Source: CAZYTM01 sp964649725
GTDB taxonomy: Bacteria; Desulfobacterota; Desulfuromonadia; Geobacterales; Geobacteraceae
Assembly: GCA_964649725.1 (NCBI GenBank)
Contig: CAZYTM010000001.1
Coordinates: 248,001-312,000, forward strand
Direction of reading: 5' to 3'
Length of the DNA stretch: 64,000 nt
Under the pieces are notes generated by a model. It was not told the origin of the DNA and ran no database searches. It was given only the letters and a program-made list of their open reading frames with translations. This document shows, one piece after another, positions 42,403 to 51,582 of the stretch (position 1 is its first letter; every line of letters begins with the position of its first letter). The translations under genes and the position numbers were made by a program.

Positions 42403-43455
42403 TCATATCCGTTCTTTATTGACGTGAAAGGTTATGGCCGCCCCGGTCACCATGCTCCGCCCGGTATGAAGGAATATGGCCAGCCAGAATGACTGTAGCA
42501 GCAACAGTGGCAGTGGCGACCAGAGCATCTTCAGCGCCTCTGTCAGGCTCGGGGTGGCGACATAAATATCACGAAAAAAACAGGCCGTAGCCAAACTGTA
42601 GACAATTGCCCCCCCACCCATTATCTGGTAGGCAGAAATCTTCCCCGCACCCCGGTAATCGGCCCGCAGGAACTCCGATAGGTAGCGCCATAATTGAGTG
42701 ACTATTATGCTGAGCAGAAAGGCTGCGGTATAATATTGATTTATAAATAGGACAACACTTATCATGGCGGTGGCACTATAGAGAATTGCCGTCATGGCCT
42801 GTACCGGAAGTAACCGCTCGCCGTCGAAACCGCTTGCATAGGTGCTCTTTTTGGTAGCACCGGTAAAAATCTGGGTATATCTGGCAAATAGCCGCTGCAG
42901 CACAGGATGGCTCTCCTGTAGAGGTTTGCCGTAACAGCAGCCAAAGCTGAGGCAGGCAAGCCGGCCAAGCCCTTCGCCAAAAGCATAGGCAATGGCAAAA
43001 GCGGCCATACCCCCTTCATAAGGGATTACCGATGCAAAAGTTGGCGACAGCCAGCTGTTACATACCTCTATCAGCCAGGGTGCAGTTATGACCCCGACAA
43101 ATACAGCGCCCCCAACCGTCAGAGTATGCCTTTTCCCTTCAACCAGCCAGGCTACTATGCTGGCGGCAGGGATGCAGATCAGCAACAGTATGCCGACCAG
43201 CAGTGCTGCCAGGAGAAGCGGCACCCCCAGACTGCCGATGAGAAGCAGAAAGATAAACGCAGCTGCCAGATAAGCATTTGCAGAGAGGATCCCGTACCAG
43301 GTTAGGTTGAGCCCCTGCCACTGACCGTCTGCGCACTTCCGGAGAGGTATGGTGGCCACCATCTGCCAGCGCTCGGCAGGCAAAAAGCGAACCCCCCAGA
43401 AGAGATAGCCGCTGATGGCAAAAGAGAGCAACAAGATAAATAGCAGGTCAGACAT
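42403..43455 (-). CDS. Lgt-like prolipoprotein diacylglyceryl transferase family membrane protein
   Basis: The 350-aa polytopic inner-membrane protein has around eight hydrophobic helices. The core AYAFGEGLGRLACLSFGCCYGKP resembles the Lgt signature (G-R-x-G-x-F-x-N-x-E-x-x-G region) with the essential Arg kept, but with Cys residues where Lgt has Asn. Lgt transfers diacylglycerol from phosphatidylglycerol to prolipoprotein cysteine. This divergent form next to phosphatidylserine decarboxylase and a GH3 ligase probably acts on another lipid acceptor. It is 12 nt downstream of psd. Confidence 0.7.
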   Translation of the reverse strand: MSDLLFILLLSFAISGYLFWGVRFLPAERWQMVATIPLRKCADGQWQGLNLTWYGILSANAYLAAAFIFLLLIGSLGVPLLLAALLVGILLLICIPAASIVAWLVEGKRHTLTVGGAVFVGVITAPWLIEVCNSWLSPTFASVIPYEGGMAAFAIAYAFGEGLGRLACLSFGCCYGKPLQESHPVLQRLFARYTQIFTGATKKSTYASGFDGERLLPVQAMTAILYSATAMISVVLFINQYYTAAFLLSIIVTQLWRYLSEFLRADYRGAGKISAYQIMGGGAIVYSLATACFFRDIYVATPSLTEALKMLWSPLPLLLLQSFWLAIFLHTGRSMVTGAAITFHVNKERI

Positions 43456-43467
43456 GAATAACCCTTC

Positions 43468-44478
43468 TCAAACAGCAGGAAGAGCAAGCAGAGAGCGGAC
43501 CTTGATGTCGGTCTCTACCAGAGGTTGGCCGAACCCGGCAGAAAAACGGCTGGACACCTGCTGCTTACGCATATTGGCCAACAGATCGGCGGCAAAATCG
43601 ACCCGCCCTTGCTGGAAAATCAATACATCGGTGCTACTCCCCGGGCGGTAGAGGCTTTTAGGCGCCCCCCTGACGACAAACATGCCAGGCTCTACGGGGC
43701 GCGGGTCCTGATACCACTCTCTGCTGTAACACTGGACAATCTCCCCGATCATCAGCGCTACTACCTCTATCATTGCTACCAGCCCAACTCCGGTACCTCC
43801 AGGAAGATCGGTATCGATAATAGTCACTACCCGCTTGTTCTTTGAATAGGGGGTGGCTAATTCAATTATCGCGCCTGGATTGCAGGAATGATAGGTCCCT
43901 GGTAGCTCGTAGATGTCCAGAACCACCCCTGCCACTGGCGTATGGTTATAGTGATATTTGTCAGGGGTGAGGCGAAAGACGGCAAAGTCCCCCTGCCGGA
44001 ACGCATCAAGCCAGATCGGCCGGTCCAGACCTAGTAATTCAGGATAGGAAAAGAACTTCTCCTTCAGAAAAAGCAGTGATGTTTCGTTGAACGAACCGAC
44101 GATTACCCTGGCATCAGCAGGAGCTACCACTGCATCTGGCCTGTCTGGCAGTGGCCGGCAGCTCTGGTAGCGTATCTGCCGTTCAAAAACTGTTCTTGGA
44201 GTGGTAAAAAACTCCGGAGGGTCAAGGCATTCCGTCAAATCTACCCCGCATGCCGCAATAAAGTCTCGATTCCCAGTCACCCGGCTGCCAAAGGGGAGGT
44301 CGAAATTTACAAAGCCGAGCATACTAGACATCCGACCACTCGTTAGCAGTCTGAATAATTGCGGCGCATTCTCCCTCACCTCATGATAAAGCAGGCCAAC
44401 CAGGCGGTCGCCAAACAACTTCTCGGTGCAGACCGAACCACTTTCGCGATCGATGTACTGATGCGGCATGCCAACCAT
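43468..44478 (-). CDS. psd: Phosphatidylserine decarboxylase family protein
   Basis: This enzyme decarboxylates phosphatidylserine to phosphatidylethanolamine, or a related substrate, after self-cleavage to give a pyruvoyl group. The 336-aa product shows VVAPADARVIVGSF, FRLTPDKYHYNHTPVAGVV with the conserved His residues, and the cleavage site RPGSSTDVLIF (GSS form of LGST). Its length is greater than that of small bacterial Psd. Several ATGs are possible at the 5' end; ATG 44478 leaves a 4-nt gap to the upstream gene. It lies in the middle of the GH3 operon. Confidence 0.85.
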   Translation of the reverse strand: MVGMPHQYIDRESGSVCTEKLFGDRLVGLLYHEVRENAPQLFRLLTSGRMSSMLGFVNFDLPFGSRVTGNRDFIAACGVDLTECLDPPEFFTTPRTVFERQIRYQSCRPLPDRPDAVVAPADARVIVGSFNETSLLFLKEKFFSYPELLGLDRPIWLDAFRQGDFAVFRLTPDKYHYNHTPVAGVVLDIYELPGTYHSCNPGAIIELATPYSKNKRVVTIIDTDLPGGTGVGLVAMIEVVALMIGEIVQCYSREWYQDPRPVEPGMFVVRGAPKSLYRPGSSTDVLIFQQGRVDFAADLLANMRKQQVSSRFSAGFGQPLVETDIKVRSLLALPAV

Positions 44479-44482
44479 AACC

Positions 44483-46909
44483 TCAATTTCCCCCCTGTAA
44501 TATATTATTAGCCCGGCAACAGTCATCATGGATCGAAACTAACAGCAGGGTCATTACCCGCTCCAGCAGATCGATTGATACCGTTTCATTGACTAGCTCT
44601 TTTCTCATTTTTCGCAGCAATATTGCCGGACTGTCATTAAGTAGAGCCCGACGAAGGGCGTAGTTGCATTCAAAATACTCACTCTGATCCAGACGCAACA
44701 GATCCTCTTCGAAAAACTGCAACGCTTCTTCCAGATGACGCCGTTTGAGTGTCTCTCGATAATAGCGCTCTGCCCCTTGGTTGAAATCTTCGCTCCTTAC
44801 CTTCAGAGGCTCTTTGGCTCCCAGTTCGTCGAGAATCCCACGGGTCAGTCTGCCGGCGGCGCTGTGCCGTTCGGGCTGGGCCAGCCTCAGCGCCAGGTCT
44901 TCGATGGTCTCCTGCAGGCCGAGCATTTCGATCAGATCTGCGCCATCTTCAATAATGATCTTCAGCAGCGCTTGCCGGTATTCCTGCTGCTGCACCCGCA
45001 GGTAGCCGGGATAGCGCTTGCTGCTGCGGGTAGAGCTGGTCCGGCCGATAACCCTTTGTAAAAGGGTGTTACCGCTCTCTCGCTGAACGAAAAAGGTCGG
45101 CAGGCCGATGGCCGCACCGAAGAATATCTGTCGGCGCTCGCTCTCCACCGAAGGGGTGTCGGGAATCTGTTTATGGCAAAGCTTTCCCGTGGCAATCTGC
45201 TTGAAGGCAAGTGCCGTCAGCAGAGTTTGCAGGTCGGCAGCACGGCCCAGATCATCCTCCAGACTTTCAAACTGGCTGAAATGACGACCCTCGAACCCTG
45301 AATAACCGTTTTTGCTGATCTCCCGCAGGCGATAGAGGAGATAGACCGCCATCTGACTGTCGAAGACACCGAGATCAGCTAGATCCTTCTTGAGCCGCTC
45401 AGTATTCCCCATGGTACCATCCAGCGCCGGACTGGCTCCGGTCGAAAGGAGACAGACCAGGTAATCGAGCAGCCTGAAGTCAGGGACAAAATCGCCATTC
45501 AGACTGAATGTAATGCTCAGCAGCCGGTCGAGCCAGTCCGGCCCGAAGGGGGTGACCGGCCGGCCAAATATATTGATGTTCGCCTTTTTCTGCCAGCGTC
45601 GCCAGACCATCCGCAGATGGGTATAGTCCAGTTCATGGGGGAGGAAACCGAGCGCCAGTTCAGGGTGGAAATCGGTATATCCGAGACGGTAAGGGGAAGC
45701 GCTGTAGCTGCCGACAAAGAGAGGGAGAAAATGTTCCACATACTTGATCACCAGATCGCCCAGGGATTTCTCCTCCCTAGATGTGAATCCGGAGCCAGGG
45801 TCCTGCAGAGAAGCTGTCAGCCGGCGGCTTCCCAAACTTATATGGGTGCCGTTATTGGCCAGACTGATATTAGAGGTATTTGGCAGGACCACCAGATTGT
45901 TGACGATTATCCCTGCTTCCCGCAGCTTGGCTACGGCATTCAACTGGCTGCGGGAGAGGACCTGATGGCAGAGACCCATGTAGCGATACTTCTCCTCCCC
46001 CCGGCGCCACCCAGACAGGCAGGGGCTCATGAACAGTTCCCGGTAGAAGGAGTCGGAGATAGCACCATTGAGTGATTTCTGTCGCAACGGCGGATTTGGG
46101 GCAAAATATATCAGCGCTTGCTGGCCGCGCTCCTGTAGTTCGAAACGTTTATTTGCATACATCACCAGAAGCTGGCTGAAGAGAAACCGTTTCCCGGTCT
46201 CCCTCGCTATCCCCTGTCCCACCCGGTCGGCTGTAGTCAGTGGGACAACATGAAAGGAGTACGTTTCCGGAGAGGTATTGTCGTTGAGGAAATGCTCCAT
46301 CAGCCGTTCTCCGGTCTGCCGTAACGGGATCGCAAGTTCAACCTGACGACCGAGAAAATCGGCCAGACTTATTTTGAGTAGATAACTGATCGGGATTCGC
46401 AGCATCTCTTCGCCATTTTCCAGAAAGAGAAAACGGTGGCAATCGCTGCGTGGCTGGCTCTTCGGGTCATCCTTGTCTGCCTTAAGATCATACTGCAGTA
46501 CCCGTTCAGCGAATTCACCAAGCAAGCGGCGCGGGAAACGGACCCAGCTGTTTTCCCATACCCCTTCCTGGTTTGATTGTAGAAAATGTTCCAGGTCGGT
46601 CAAGAGGCGGCGGGGGGTATCACCGGCGGCAGCCCGCTTGAGGATATTGGCAAAATAGTTGGACTGCTCGATGGCTAACGGCAGGTCTACCGTTGTTTTT
46701 TGCCCGGCCACGGCTGCCTGCAGTTCCGATTCCGAGCCGCAGGTGGTGTCATCCAGGGAAAAGGGGAGCGATGCTGCCAGCGCTGCCGATGAAGCAAAGG
46801 AGACTCCTGCTGCTGCAAGGTGGAGGCTAAGATCAGCATCTTCAACAAAGGCTCTTGCCATCGGTTCTGTAGCAGACTGTTGTCGCAGTGCTGCGCTAAG
46901 TTGTCGCAT
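44483..46909 (-). CDS. Large protein of unknown function in the GH3/PSD operon (808 aa)
   Basis: I do not recognise any domain in this 808-aa protein. It lacks a signal peptide and membrane helices, so it is probably cytoplasmic. It has mostly helical predicted content, with HRFLFLENGEEMLRIPISYLLKISLADFLG and TTLGYTDFHPELALG-like LGYTDFHPELALGFLPHEL as the most distinctive stretches. No Walker or catalytic triad pattern is evident. It overlaps the GH3 stop by 1 nt and is followed 4 nt later by psd, so its expression is tightly tied to these. It is the candidate novel component of the operon. Confidence 0.75.
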   Translation of the reverse strand: MRQLSAALRQQSATEPMARAFVEDADLSLHLAAAGVSFASSAALAASLPFSLDDTTCGSESELQAAVAGQKTTVDLPLAIEQSNYFANILKRAAAGDTPRRLLTDLEHFLQSNQEGVWENSWVRFPRRLLGEFAERVLQYDLKADKDDPKSQPRSDCHRFLFLENGEEMLRIPISYLLKISLADFLGRQVELAIPLRQTGERLMEHFLNDNTSPETYSFHVVPLTTADRVGQGIARETGKRFLFSQLLVMYANKRFELQERGQQALIYFAPNPPLRQKSLNGAISDSFYRELFMSPCLSGWRRGEEKYRYMGLCHQVLSRSQLNAVAKLREAGIIVNNLVVLPNTSNISLANNGTHISLGSRRLTASLQDPGSGFTSREEKSLGDLVIKYVEHFLPLFVGSYSASPYRLGYTDFHPELALGFLPHELDYTHLRMVWRRWQKKANINIFGRPVTPFGPDWLDRLLSITFSLNGDFVPDFRLLDYLVCLLSTGASPALDGTMGNTERLKKDLADLGVFDSQMAVYLLYRLREISKNGYSGFEGRHFSQFESLEDDLGRAADLQTLLTALAFKQIATGKLCHKQIPDTPSVESERRQIFFGAAIGLPTFFVQRESGNTLLQRVIGRTSSTRSSKRYPGYLRVQQQEYRQALLKIIIEDGADLIEMLGLQETIEDLALRLAQPERHSAAGRLTRGILDELGAKEPLKVRSEDFNQGAERYYRETLKRRHLEEALQFFEEDLLRLDQSEYFECNYALRRALLNDSPAILLRKMRKELVNETVSIDLLERVMTLLLVSIHDDCCRANNILQGGN

Positions 46910-48525
46910 CAGGCCGCCTCCTGTGGCTTACCAGGCAAAGGCTTTCCTCCCAGACAAAAAGTTGCCAGGTCTTGCACCATATCGCCTCTCAGAGTCGGGT
47001 CTATGTGGGGGATTTTACTCTGTCCGCCAATTTTCCCCCTGACCTCTCTTGACCAGCTATATATTGCTTCCGCTGGCACTACTACTACCTGCGGCGCGGC
47101 AATTCTCCCTTGGTGGCGGAAAGTCGCATAGTCGGTGTTCTGCTGGCAAATAGCCATATCCAGGTACTCTGTGATGATGGAGCAGTCCCAATTGCCATTA
47201 CTGCCGGCCAGGACCCATAGATGTCTGCGGGCGCTTATATCCGGTCCGACCATGAATTCGCTGATGGCAATCCCTTTGAGTTGGTTCAGCCTGGCTATCG
47301 CCTCCTCAACCTCCCCTTGGGTAACCTTCTCCTCGAAGCGATCGAGGAAACGATCCCGCCCGGTGAAGTCGATAAAGAGCGTCTCCATGTTGGTAAAACG
47401 GATGGTGTCTCCGATATGATAGCGCCAGAGACCTGCGCAGGTAGAGAGGATAACGGCATAACGCCGCCCCGGTTCAACACCTTCAAGCGGTACTGCCGTC
47501 GCATCAGGGGCTGGCGCACCGCTATCGGTAAGATCATCCAGCGGCACAAATTCGAAAAAAGTGCCATAATATGGCGCCAGTCGCATCTGCGCCTCTCCGG
47601 CCAGCTGATAAGCCATAAATGCCTCGGACGAGGGGAGCAGTTCCAGAAAAGCCGGAGAACTTTTGCCAAAGAGGCTACTGAACTCAAGCTGATAAGGCTT
47701 CAGGCTGGTGCCGCCATGGATGATAAGTTCCAGCTGGGGGAGCGCCTTGCTCACCTCCACTCCTGCCAGTTCGACGGTACGGCGTAACAGCAGCAGTATC
47801 CAGGGTGGCACCCCGGAAATGGCACGGATGTTCTTCTCCGAGACGAGCAGGCGGGCCATCTTCTCCAGTTTTTCTCCCCAGGGGAGGGCGGCCATTGCCT
47901 TATCAGGGGCCACAAAAGGGCGCAGATAAAATGGTGAATGGGCAAAAGTTATGGCGCTCATGTCGCCACTCAACACCCCCTTACCATGTTCTGTCAAGCT
48001 CGTGTTACCGGCCATGTATAGCAATTTGCCTCGCAAAAGTCTGCTGTCGGGTTGATAAGCCAGATAAGCTGCTATCATATCAATGGCGGCATAGCGGTTG
48101 GCAGCGAACATCTCTCTGGAAAAGGGGATATATTTGGTCGGTGCCGTAGTGCCGGAGGTCTCACAGAAAAAGGGGATTCTCCCTGGCCAGGTGAAATTAT
48201 CGATATTGAGAGAAGTTTTACCCGTCAGGTTGGTCACCCCGGCGGCAAAATAGTCTCGCCAGAAATCAGTATAGGTACGGATCGGTACCTGCTGACGGAA
48301 TCTTGCGTAAAGCTGCTCATAGGGGAGTCGGGCCAGTTCAGCAAAACCATGGTCATGGCCGAAACGGCTCTCCGCACCCTGCTTGACCAGCCTGGCCAGA
48401 ATCTGGCGCTGGGCGGCATAAGGATCGCGGCGAAGAATAGATGCACTACGCCAAGCTGCCGCTAACTTGAGCGTCATATCAATCGGGCGTAGGGCTAAAT
48501 CGCGCAATATATCTATGCTATTCAT
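46909..48525 (-). CDS. GH3-family acyl-adenylating ligase
   Basis: The 538-aa product belongs to the GH3 family, known from plant acyl-acid amido synthetases that adenylate a carboxylate and couple it to an amino acid. The nucleotide motifs are FCETSGTTAPTKYIPFS, YYGTFFEFVPLDD and GLWRYHIGDTIRF. Bacterial members are less well studied. The ATG overlaps the alpha/beta hydrolase stop by 1 nt. Partner genes for phospholipid decarboxylation and diacylglyceryl transfer suggest a lipid or acyl-amino-acid substrate; that is inference. Confidence 0.85.
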   Translation of the reverse strand: MNSIDILRDLALRPIDMTLKLAAAWRSASILRRDPYAAQRQILARLVKQGAESRFGHDHGFAELARLPYEQLYARFRQQVPIRTYTDFWRDYFAAGVTNLTGKTSLNIDNFTWPGRIPFFCETSGTTAPTKYIPFSREMFAANRYAAIDMIAAYLAYQPDSRLLRGKLLYMAGNTSLTEHGKGVLSGDMSAITFAHSPFYLRPFVAPDKAMAALPWGEKLEKMARLLVSEKNIRAISGVPPWILLLLRRTVELAGVEVSKALPQLELIIHGGTSLKPYQLEFSSLFGKSSPAFLELLPSSEAFMAYQLAGEAQMRLAPYYGTFFEFVPLDDLTDSGAPAPDATAVPLEGVEPGRRYAVILSTCAGLWRYHIGDTIRFTNMETLFIDFTGRDRFLDRFEEKVTQGEVEEAIARLNQLKGIAISEFMVGPDISARRHLWVLAGSNGNWDCSIITEYLDMAICQQNTDYATFRHQGRIAAPQVVVVPAEAIYSWSREVRGKIGGQSKIPHIDPTLRGDMVQDLATFCLGGKPLPGKPQEAA

Positions 48526-49607
48526 CAGACCACCGCAAAGAGGGGAGGGGAGACCAGCTTGTCATACCAGACCGAGATCAGCGGGTTGTAATACTGCTGA
48601 TGAAAGATCAACGAGGCATGGGCAACCGCATCCTTGTCCCGTGATGCAACAACCTTGCGAAAAGTCCCGCGCGGAAAAGACCGTACCCGCCGGGAAGGAT
48701 CACGCAAAAGTGCCAGCGTGGGTGACGTAGGGGCAAGGAGATTGTCTTCCATCTCAGCCAGAAGGGTAAGGGCTGGCCCGGTAAAAAGAGGCTCTGCCAT
48801 ATCGAGTGGGGCGAACTCGCTTAACGCCATGACCCGCTCATAGCCGCCAGTGGCAGGAGTATCTTCGATTACAGACATAATCTTGCGCCGGATGGAGAGA
48901 TGGCGGCTGGAGAGTTCCCTGTTTTCTGCTCCGGCTGCAAAGAGTGCCTGGAAACAGCGCCGCGCCCGTTCGATCTGTTTCTCGATGTCATCACTACTAT
49001 CTGCATCAGCCTTAAGAATCCGCTTCAGGTTACTCTCCAGCATCCGCACTCCACCTCTTTTATCTTCTTCCGGACGGATCAGGTCAGTGGTGCATAGAAC
49101 CGGGCTGGCCATGACGATACCTTTGATGCGCAGGTTCTCCTCAGGCATCATGCTCTGGAGGAAGCGGGCCAGCAGGCCACAGCCAAAACTGATACTGAAT
49201 ATTACCGGTCTCTTCCCCCGCCGGTTGATATCATCAATCAGGTCTGCCAGTTGGGCAAAAAAAATCGCCGCTGAGAAACCGCGACGGGGGTAGTTAAGAT
49301 AGTAGATGCTGCCATATTCCTTGAAGAGTGGTCGCTGAAACTCCACCACTTCGGTGGCGTCAGGGACAAAACCGCCAATAACTATGGTAGGAATCTGACC
49401 GCTACCCTTTTCCTTGAATATCTGGCAGTGAACCGCGTGGTGGCTGGCAACCTCCCTGGAGTCCTGGAATTCGCGCTGACGGACTCGGGGGGTGTAAGGT
49501 TTGATGGCCATCTGCCGCCACAGGCCGGTAGCCGCTGTGGCGACAGTTACCATGGCAGGGTGCTGTCGCATAGTCTGAATGAATGTCTGAGGGGCTGGAT
49601 CTCGCAT
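48525..49607 (-). CDS. Alpha/beta-hydrolase-like protein starting the GH3 operon
   Basis: The 360-aa product has IPTIVIGGFVPDATEVVEFQ as the first strand region, YLNYPRRGFS, and a nucleophile elbow FSISFGCGLLARFL in which the usual G-x-S-x-G is S-x-S-x-G. A lid-like helical insertion rich in Glu/Arg follows (about 190-240). I chose ATG 49607 (MRDPAPQTF) because GGAGAG lies 4 nt upstream; a longer frame to 49769 lacks a site and is low in conserved features. It may be a lipase or acyltransferase. It heads the tightly coupled operon. Confidence 0.75.
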   Translation of the reverse strand: MRDPAPQTFIQTMRQHPAMVTVATAATGLWRQMAIKPYTPRVRQREFQDSREVASHHAVHCQIFKEKGSGQIPTIVIGGFVPDATEVVEFQRPLFKEYGSIYYLNYPRRGFSAAIFFAQLADLIDDINRRGKRPVIFSISFGCGLLARFLQSMMPEENLRIKGIVMASPVLCTTDLIRPEEDKRGGVRMLESNLKRILKADADSSDDIEKQIERARRCFQALFAAGAENRELSSRHLSIRRKIMSVIEDTPATGGYERVMALSEFAPLDMAEPLFTGPALTLLAEMEDNLLAPTSPTLALLRDPSRRVRSFPRGTFRKVVASRDKDAVAHASLIFHQQYYNPLISVWYDKLVSPPLFAVV

Positions 49608-49674
49608 GGTCTCTCCTTGTTGTTTTCCCGGATTATCGCAGTGGAGAGTTACAGCGCTGTGGCAAAAAGGAAAA

Positions 49675-50955
49675 TTATCTGTAGCGATAGATATGTTCCT
49701 CTTTGAGTGGATGGGATGCCGGAGGGGCAAGTAGATAACCCTGGCCAAAGGTGATGCCGGCTGCAGCAAGATAATCCAGTTCCTCCTGCTGCTCTATACC
49801 TTCGGCAATCACCTTGGCCCCGATCCGGCTGCAGAATGAAAGAAGCGATTCCACCAGGGCCTGGCGGGTGGTGGAGCGATGGATATTGCTCACCAGTGAG
49901 CGGGCCAGCTTGACATAATCTGGTTCCAGCTGCGCCAGCATCTGCAGCCCGGCATAACCAGAACCAAGATCATCTATGGCGATACCGTACCCCTGTTCGC
50001 GGTAGTGCCTGATTGTGCGACTAAACAGGTCATAGTCATCAATAAGGGTCCTCTCGGTAAGCTCGAAGACAATCCGTGACTTCTCTATCCCCAGTTCATC
50101 CAGCAACGCCGCGGTGTAACCACGTTCGTGTCCGCTAGATTGTAAGATTGTCGGGCAGACATTGAGAAATAACAGCCCTGGCACTTTCAGCTCCCCAGCC
50201 TTTAGCAACGCCAGTTTGCGGCAGAGTTTTTCCAGTGGTGCAGCTAAGCCGCTTAAAGAGGCCTTGTGGAAAAGCTCTTCAGTACCTAGAGTAGTCGAAG
50301 TATCTATTATGCGGCTCAACGCTTCGTAGCCTAGAACATCTCCATCAGCAATGGAGTAGATTGGCTGGAAAACCGGTTGCAGCAGACAGTTATTGATTAT
50401 CCGCTCTATCTCCTCTGCTTCTGCCGGCCTGCAATTTGCCGGACCTGATGCGCTGAACAGCTCCTGAAATGCCCTGAACAGGGCATTATCAGCAGTCTCG
50501 CCGACTCGATTGACCAGCAGAATCCCGTCAATAGTTATCTGCTCGGCCTTGCGGGCTTTGCCTCCACCGCGTATGTCGATCATGGTCAGCCGCCGCAACA
50601 GTTCCTGGCGTAACTTCTGGATATCATATTGAAACGATTCTTCGTTATAATCGCCTTCTGGCGCCAGAAGCAGGAAATATTCCCCCGCCTTGGCCCGATA
50701 TCCCCCTTCGATCCTCCCCTGCAGCTTTTTCTCTATGATCCTGATGAAGAGCGCCATGGTTTTTGCCGTGGCTTCCTGGTGCTGCGGCTGCCAGGCAAAA
50801 TGGATGGCAATGATTGCCGCTACGCTATGATTGTTCAGATTCTCCTTGAACTGGCGAAAGAGATAACCGCAGTCGGCAAAGGATTGTTCCAGACGAGGAA
50901 AGAGCCGGCGGCGTTGCGGCAAGGAAGATAAATCAAAGAGATAAGGGGTTAACAT
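49675..50955 (-). CDS. EAL-domain cyclic-di-GMP phosphodiesterase
   Basis: The 426-aa product has no membrane segment. A roughly 180-residue N-terminal region of unclear fold (not a complete GGDEF) precedes an EAL domain. The catalytic set is visible: GYEALSRI, LFLNVCPTI, IVFELTERT, AIDDLGSGYAGL, YVKLARSL and VIAEGIEQQEEL, so it should hydrolyse c-di-GMP. It follows a PP2C/HATPase/STAS set on the same strand and is the likely output. The Shine-Dalgarno site is weak. The 283-nt gap upstream, up to the STAS gene, contains one small reading frame. Confidence 0.87.
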   Translation of the reverse strand: MLTPYLFDLSSLPQRRRLFPRLEQSFADCGYLFRQFKENLNNHSVAAIIAIHFAWQPQHQEATAKTMALFIRIIEKKLQGRIEGGYRAKAGEYFLLLAPEGDYNEESFQYDIQKLRQELLRRLTMIDIRGGGKARKAEQITIDGILLVNRVGETADNALFRAFQELFSASGPANCRPAEAEEIERIINNCLLQPVFQPIYSIADGDVLGYEALSRIIDTSTTLGTEELFHKASLSGLAAPLEKLCRKLALLKAGELKVPGLLFLNVCPTILQSSGHERGYTAALLDELGIEKSRIVFELTERTLIDDYDLFSRTIRHYREQGYGIAIDDLGSGYAGLQMLAQLEPDYVKLARSLVSNIHRSTTRQALVESLLSFCSRIGAKVIAEGIEQQEELDYLAAAGITFGQGYLLAPPASHPLKEEHIYRYR

Positions 50956-51041
50956 GGTTAATTATTCTTCTCCGGCGCTGGATAGTAGCTGTAAAATAGG
51001 GTTTGCATTGGCCTCGGATCGTGCATTTCCTCGGCCATTGG

Positions 51042-51188
51042 TCAATCATTTAGAATTGCCGCCAGCTCTTCCCCGTAATAGGCAATATTGGCGCTCCTAT
51101 ATGAATCCCGTAACTCACGTAGTTTCATGATCTGACAATCAAGTTCGGAAAAATCGAGTAGCCTAATTTTTAACTGCAAACATCTCAT
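51042..51188 (-). CDS. Candidate small protein (48 aa) between STAS and EAL genes
   Basis: This is a short open frame with MRCLQLKIRLLDF at its start and YYGEELAAILND at its end. GGGGGA lies 8 nt before the ATG. An in-frame ATG exists 21 nt upstream. The peptide is helical in character with no membrane segment. It fits the gap of the partner-switch/EAL run, but I cannot prove it is a gene. Confidence 0.35.
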   Translation of the reverse strand: MRCLQLKIRLLDFSELDCQIMKLRELRDSYRSANIAYYGEELAAILND

Positions 51189-51238
51189 ATTGGTTTCCCC
51201 CTGTTGCATAAAGCCTCATGCCAACATCTAACTGTCAG

Positions 51239-51550
51239 TTATTTAAGTGGTTTAGCCAGCAGATAGACCCCTGTCATCTTGAAGAGCATGGCATTCATTG
51301 ACGAGAGTCCGGAAACCATAATTTCAGCATCCTTCTCTTCTTTGATGTTGCGAAAACAGCGGAGCAACAGAGCGATTCCCATGGAATTGATCCGTCCGGC
51401 CTGGCTGAAATCGAATCTTACCTTCTGCCGCTGCACTTTCCGAGGCAGCGATTGCAGAAGCGTTTCAGCCTGGGCATCAATATTCCCTTTAAGAATAAAG
51501 GTGTCCCATTCGGGCTCTTGACTGGATTCCAGTTGCATGATGTTATCCAT
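51239..51550 (-). CDS. STAS-domain anti-sigma-factor-antagonist-like protein
   Basis: The 103-aa STAS protein has TFILKGNIDAQAETLL as the first strands and QAGRINSMGIALLLRCFRNI. The Ser of NSMGI corresponds to the phosphorylated Ser of SpoIIAA/RsbV. GGAGG lies 11 nt upstream of the ATG. It lies 32 nt after the HATPase gene. In partner-switching systems the phosphatase and kinase control this Ser. Confidence 0.85.
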   Translation of the reverse strand: MDNIMQLESSQEPEWDTFILKGNIDAQAETLLQSLPRKVQRQKVRFDFSQAGRINSMGIALLLRCFRNIKEEKDAEIMVSGLSSMNAMLFKMTGVYLLAKPLK

Positions 51551-51582
51551 TGCTGGTTAAACCTCCTTGACGGTTTGCATTT

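Noticed and set aside
42224..42406. Insertion-sequence remnant (InsA-like zinc ribbon)
   Set aside because: No terminal inverted repeats, target duplication or transposase sequence are visible nearby.
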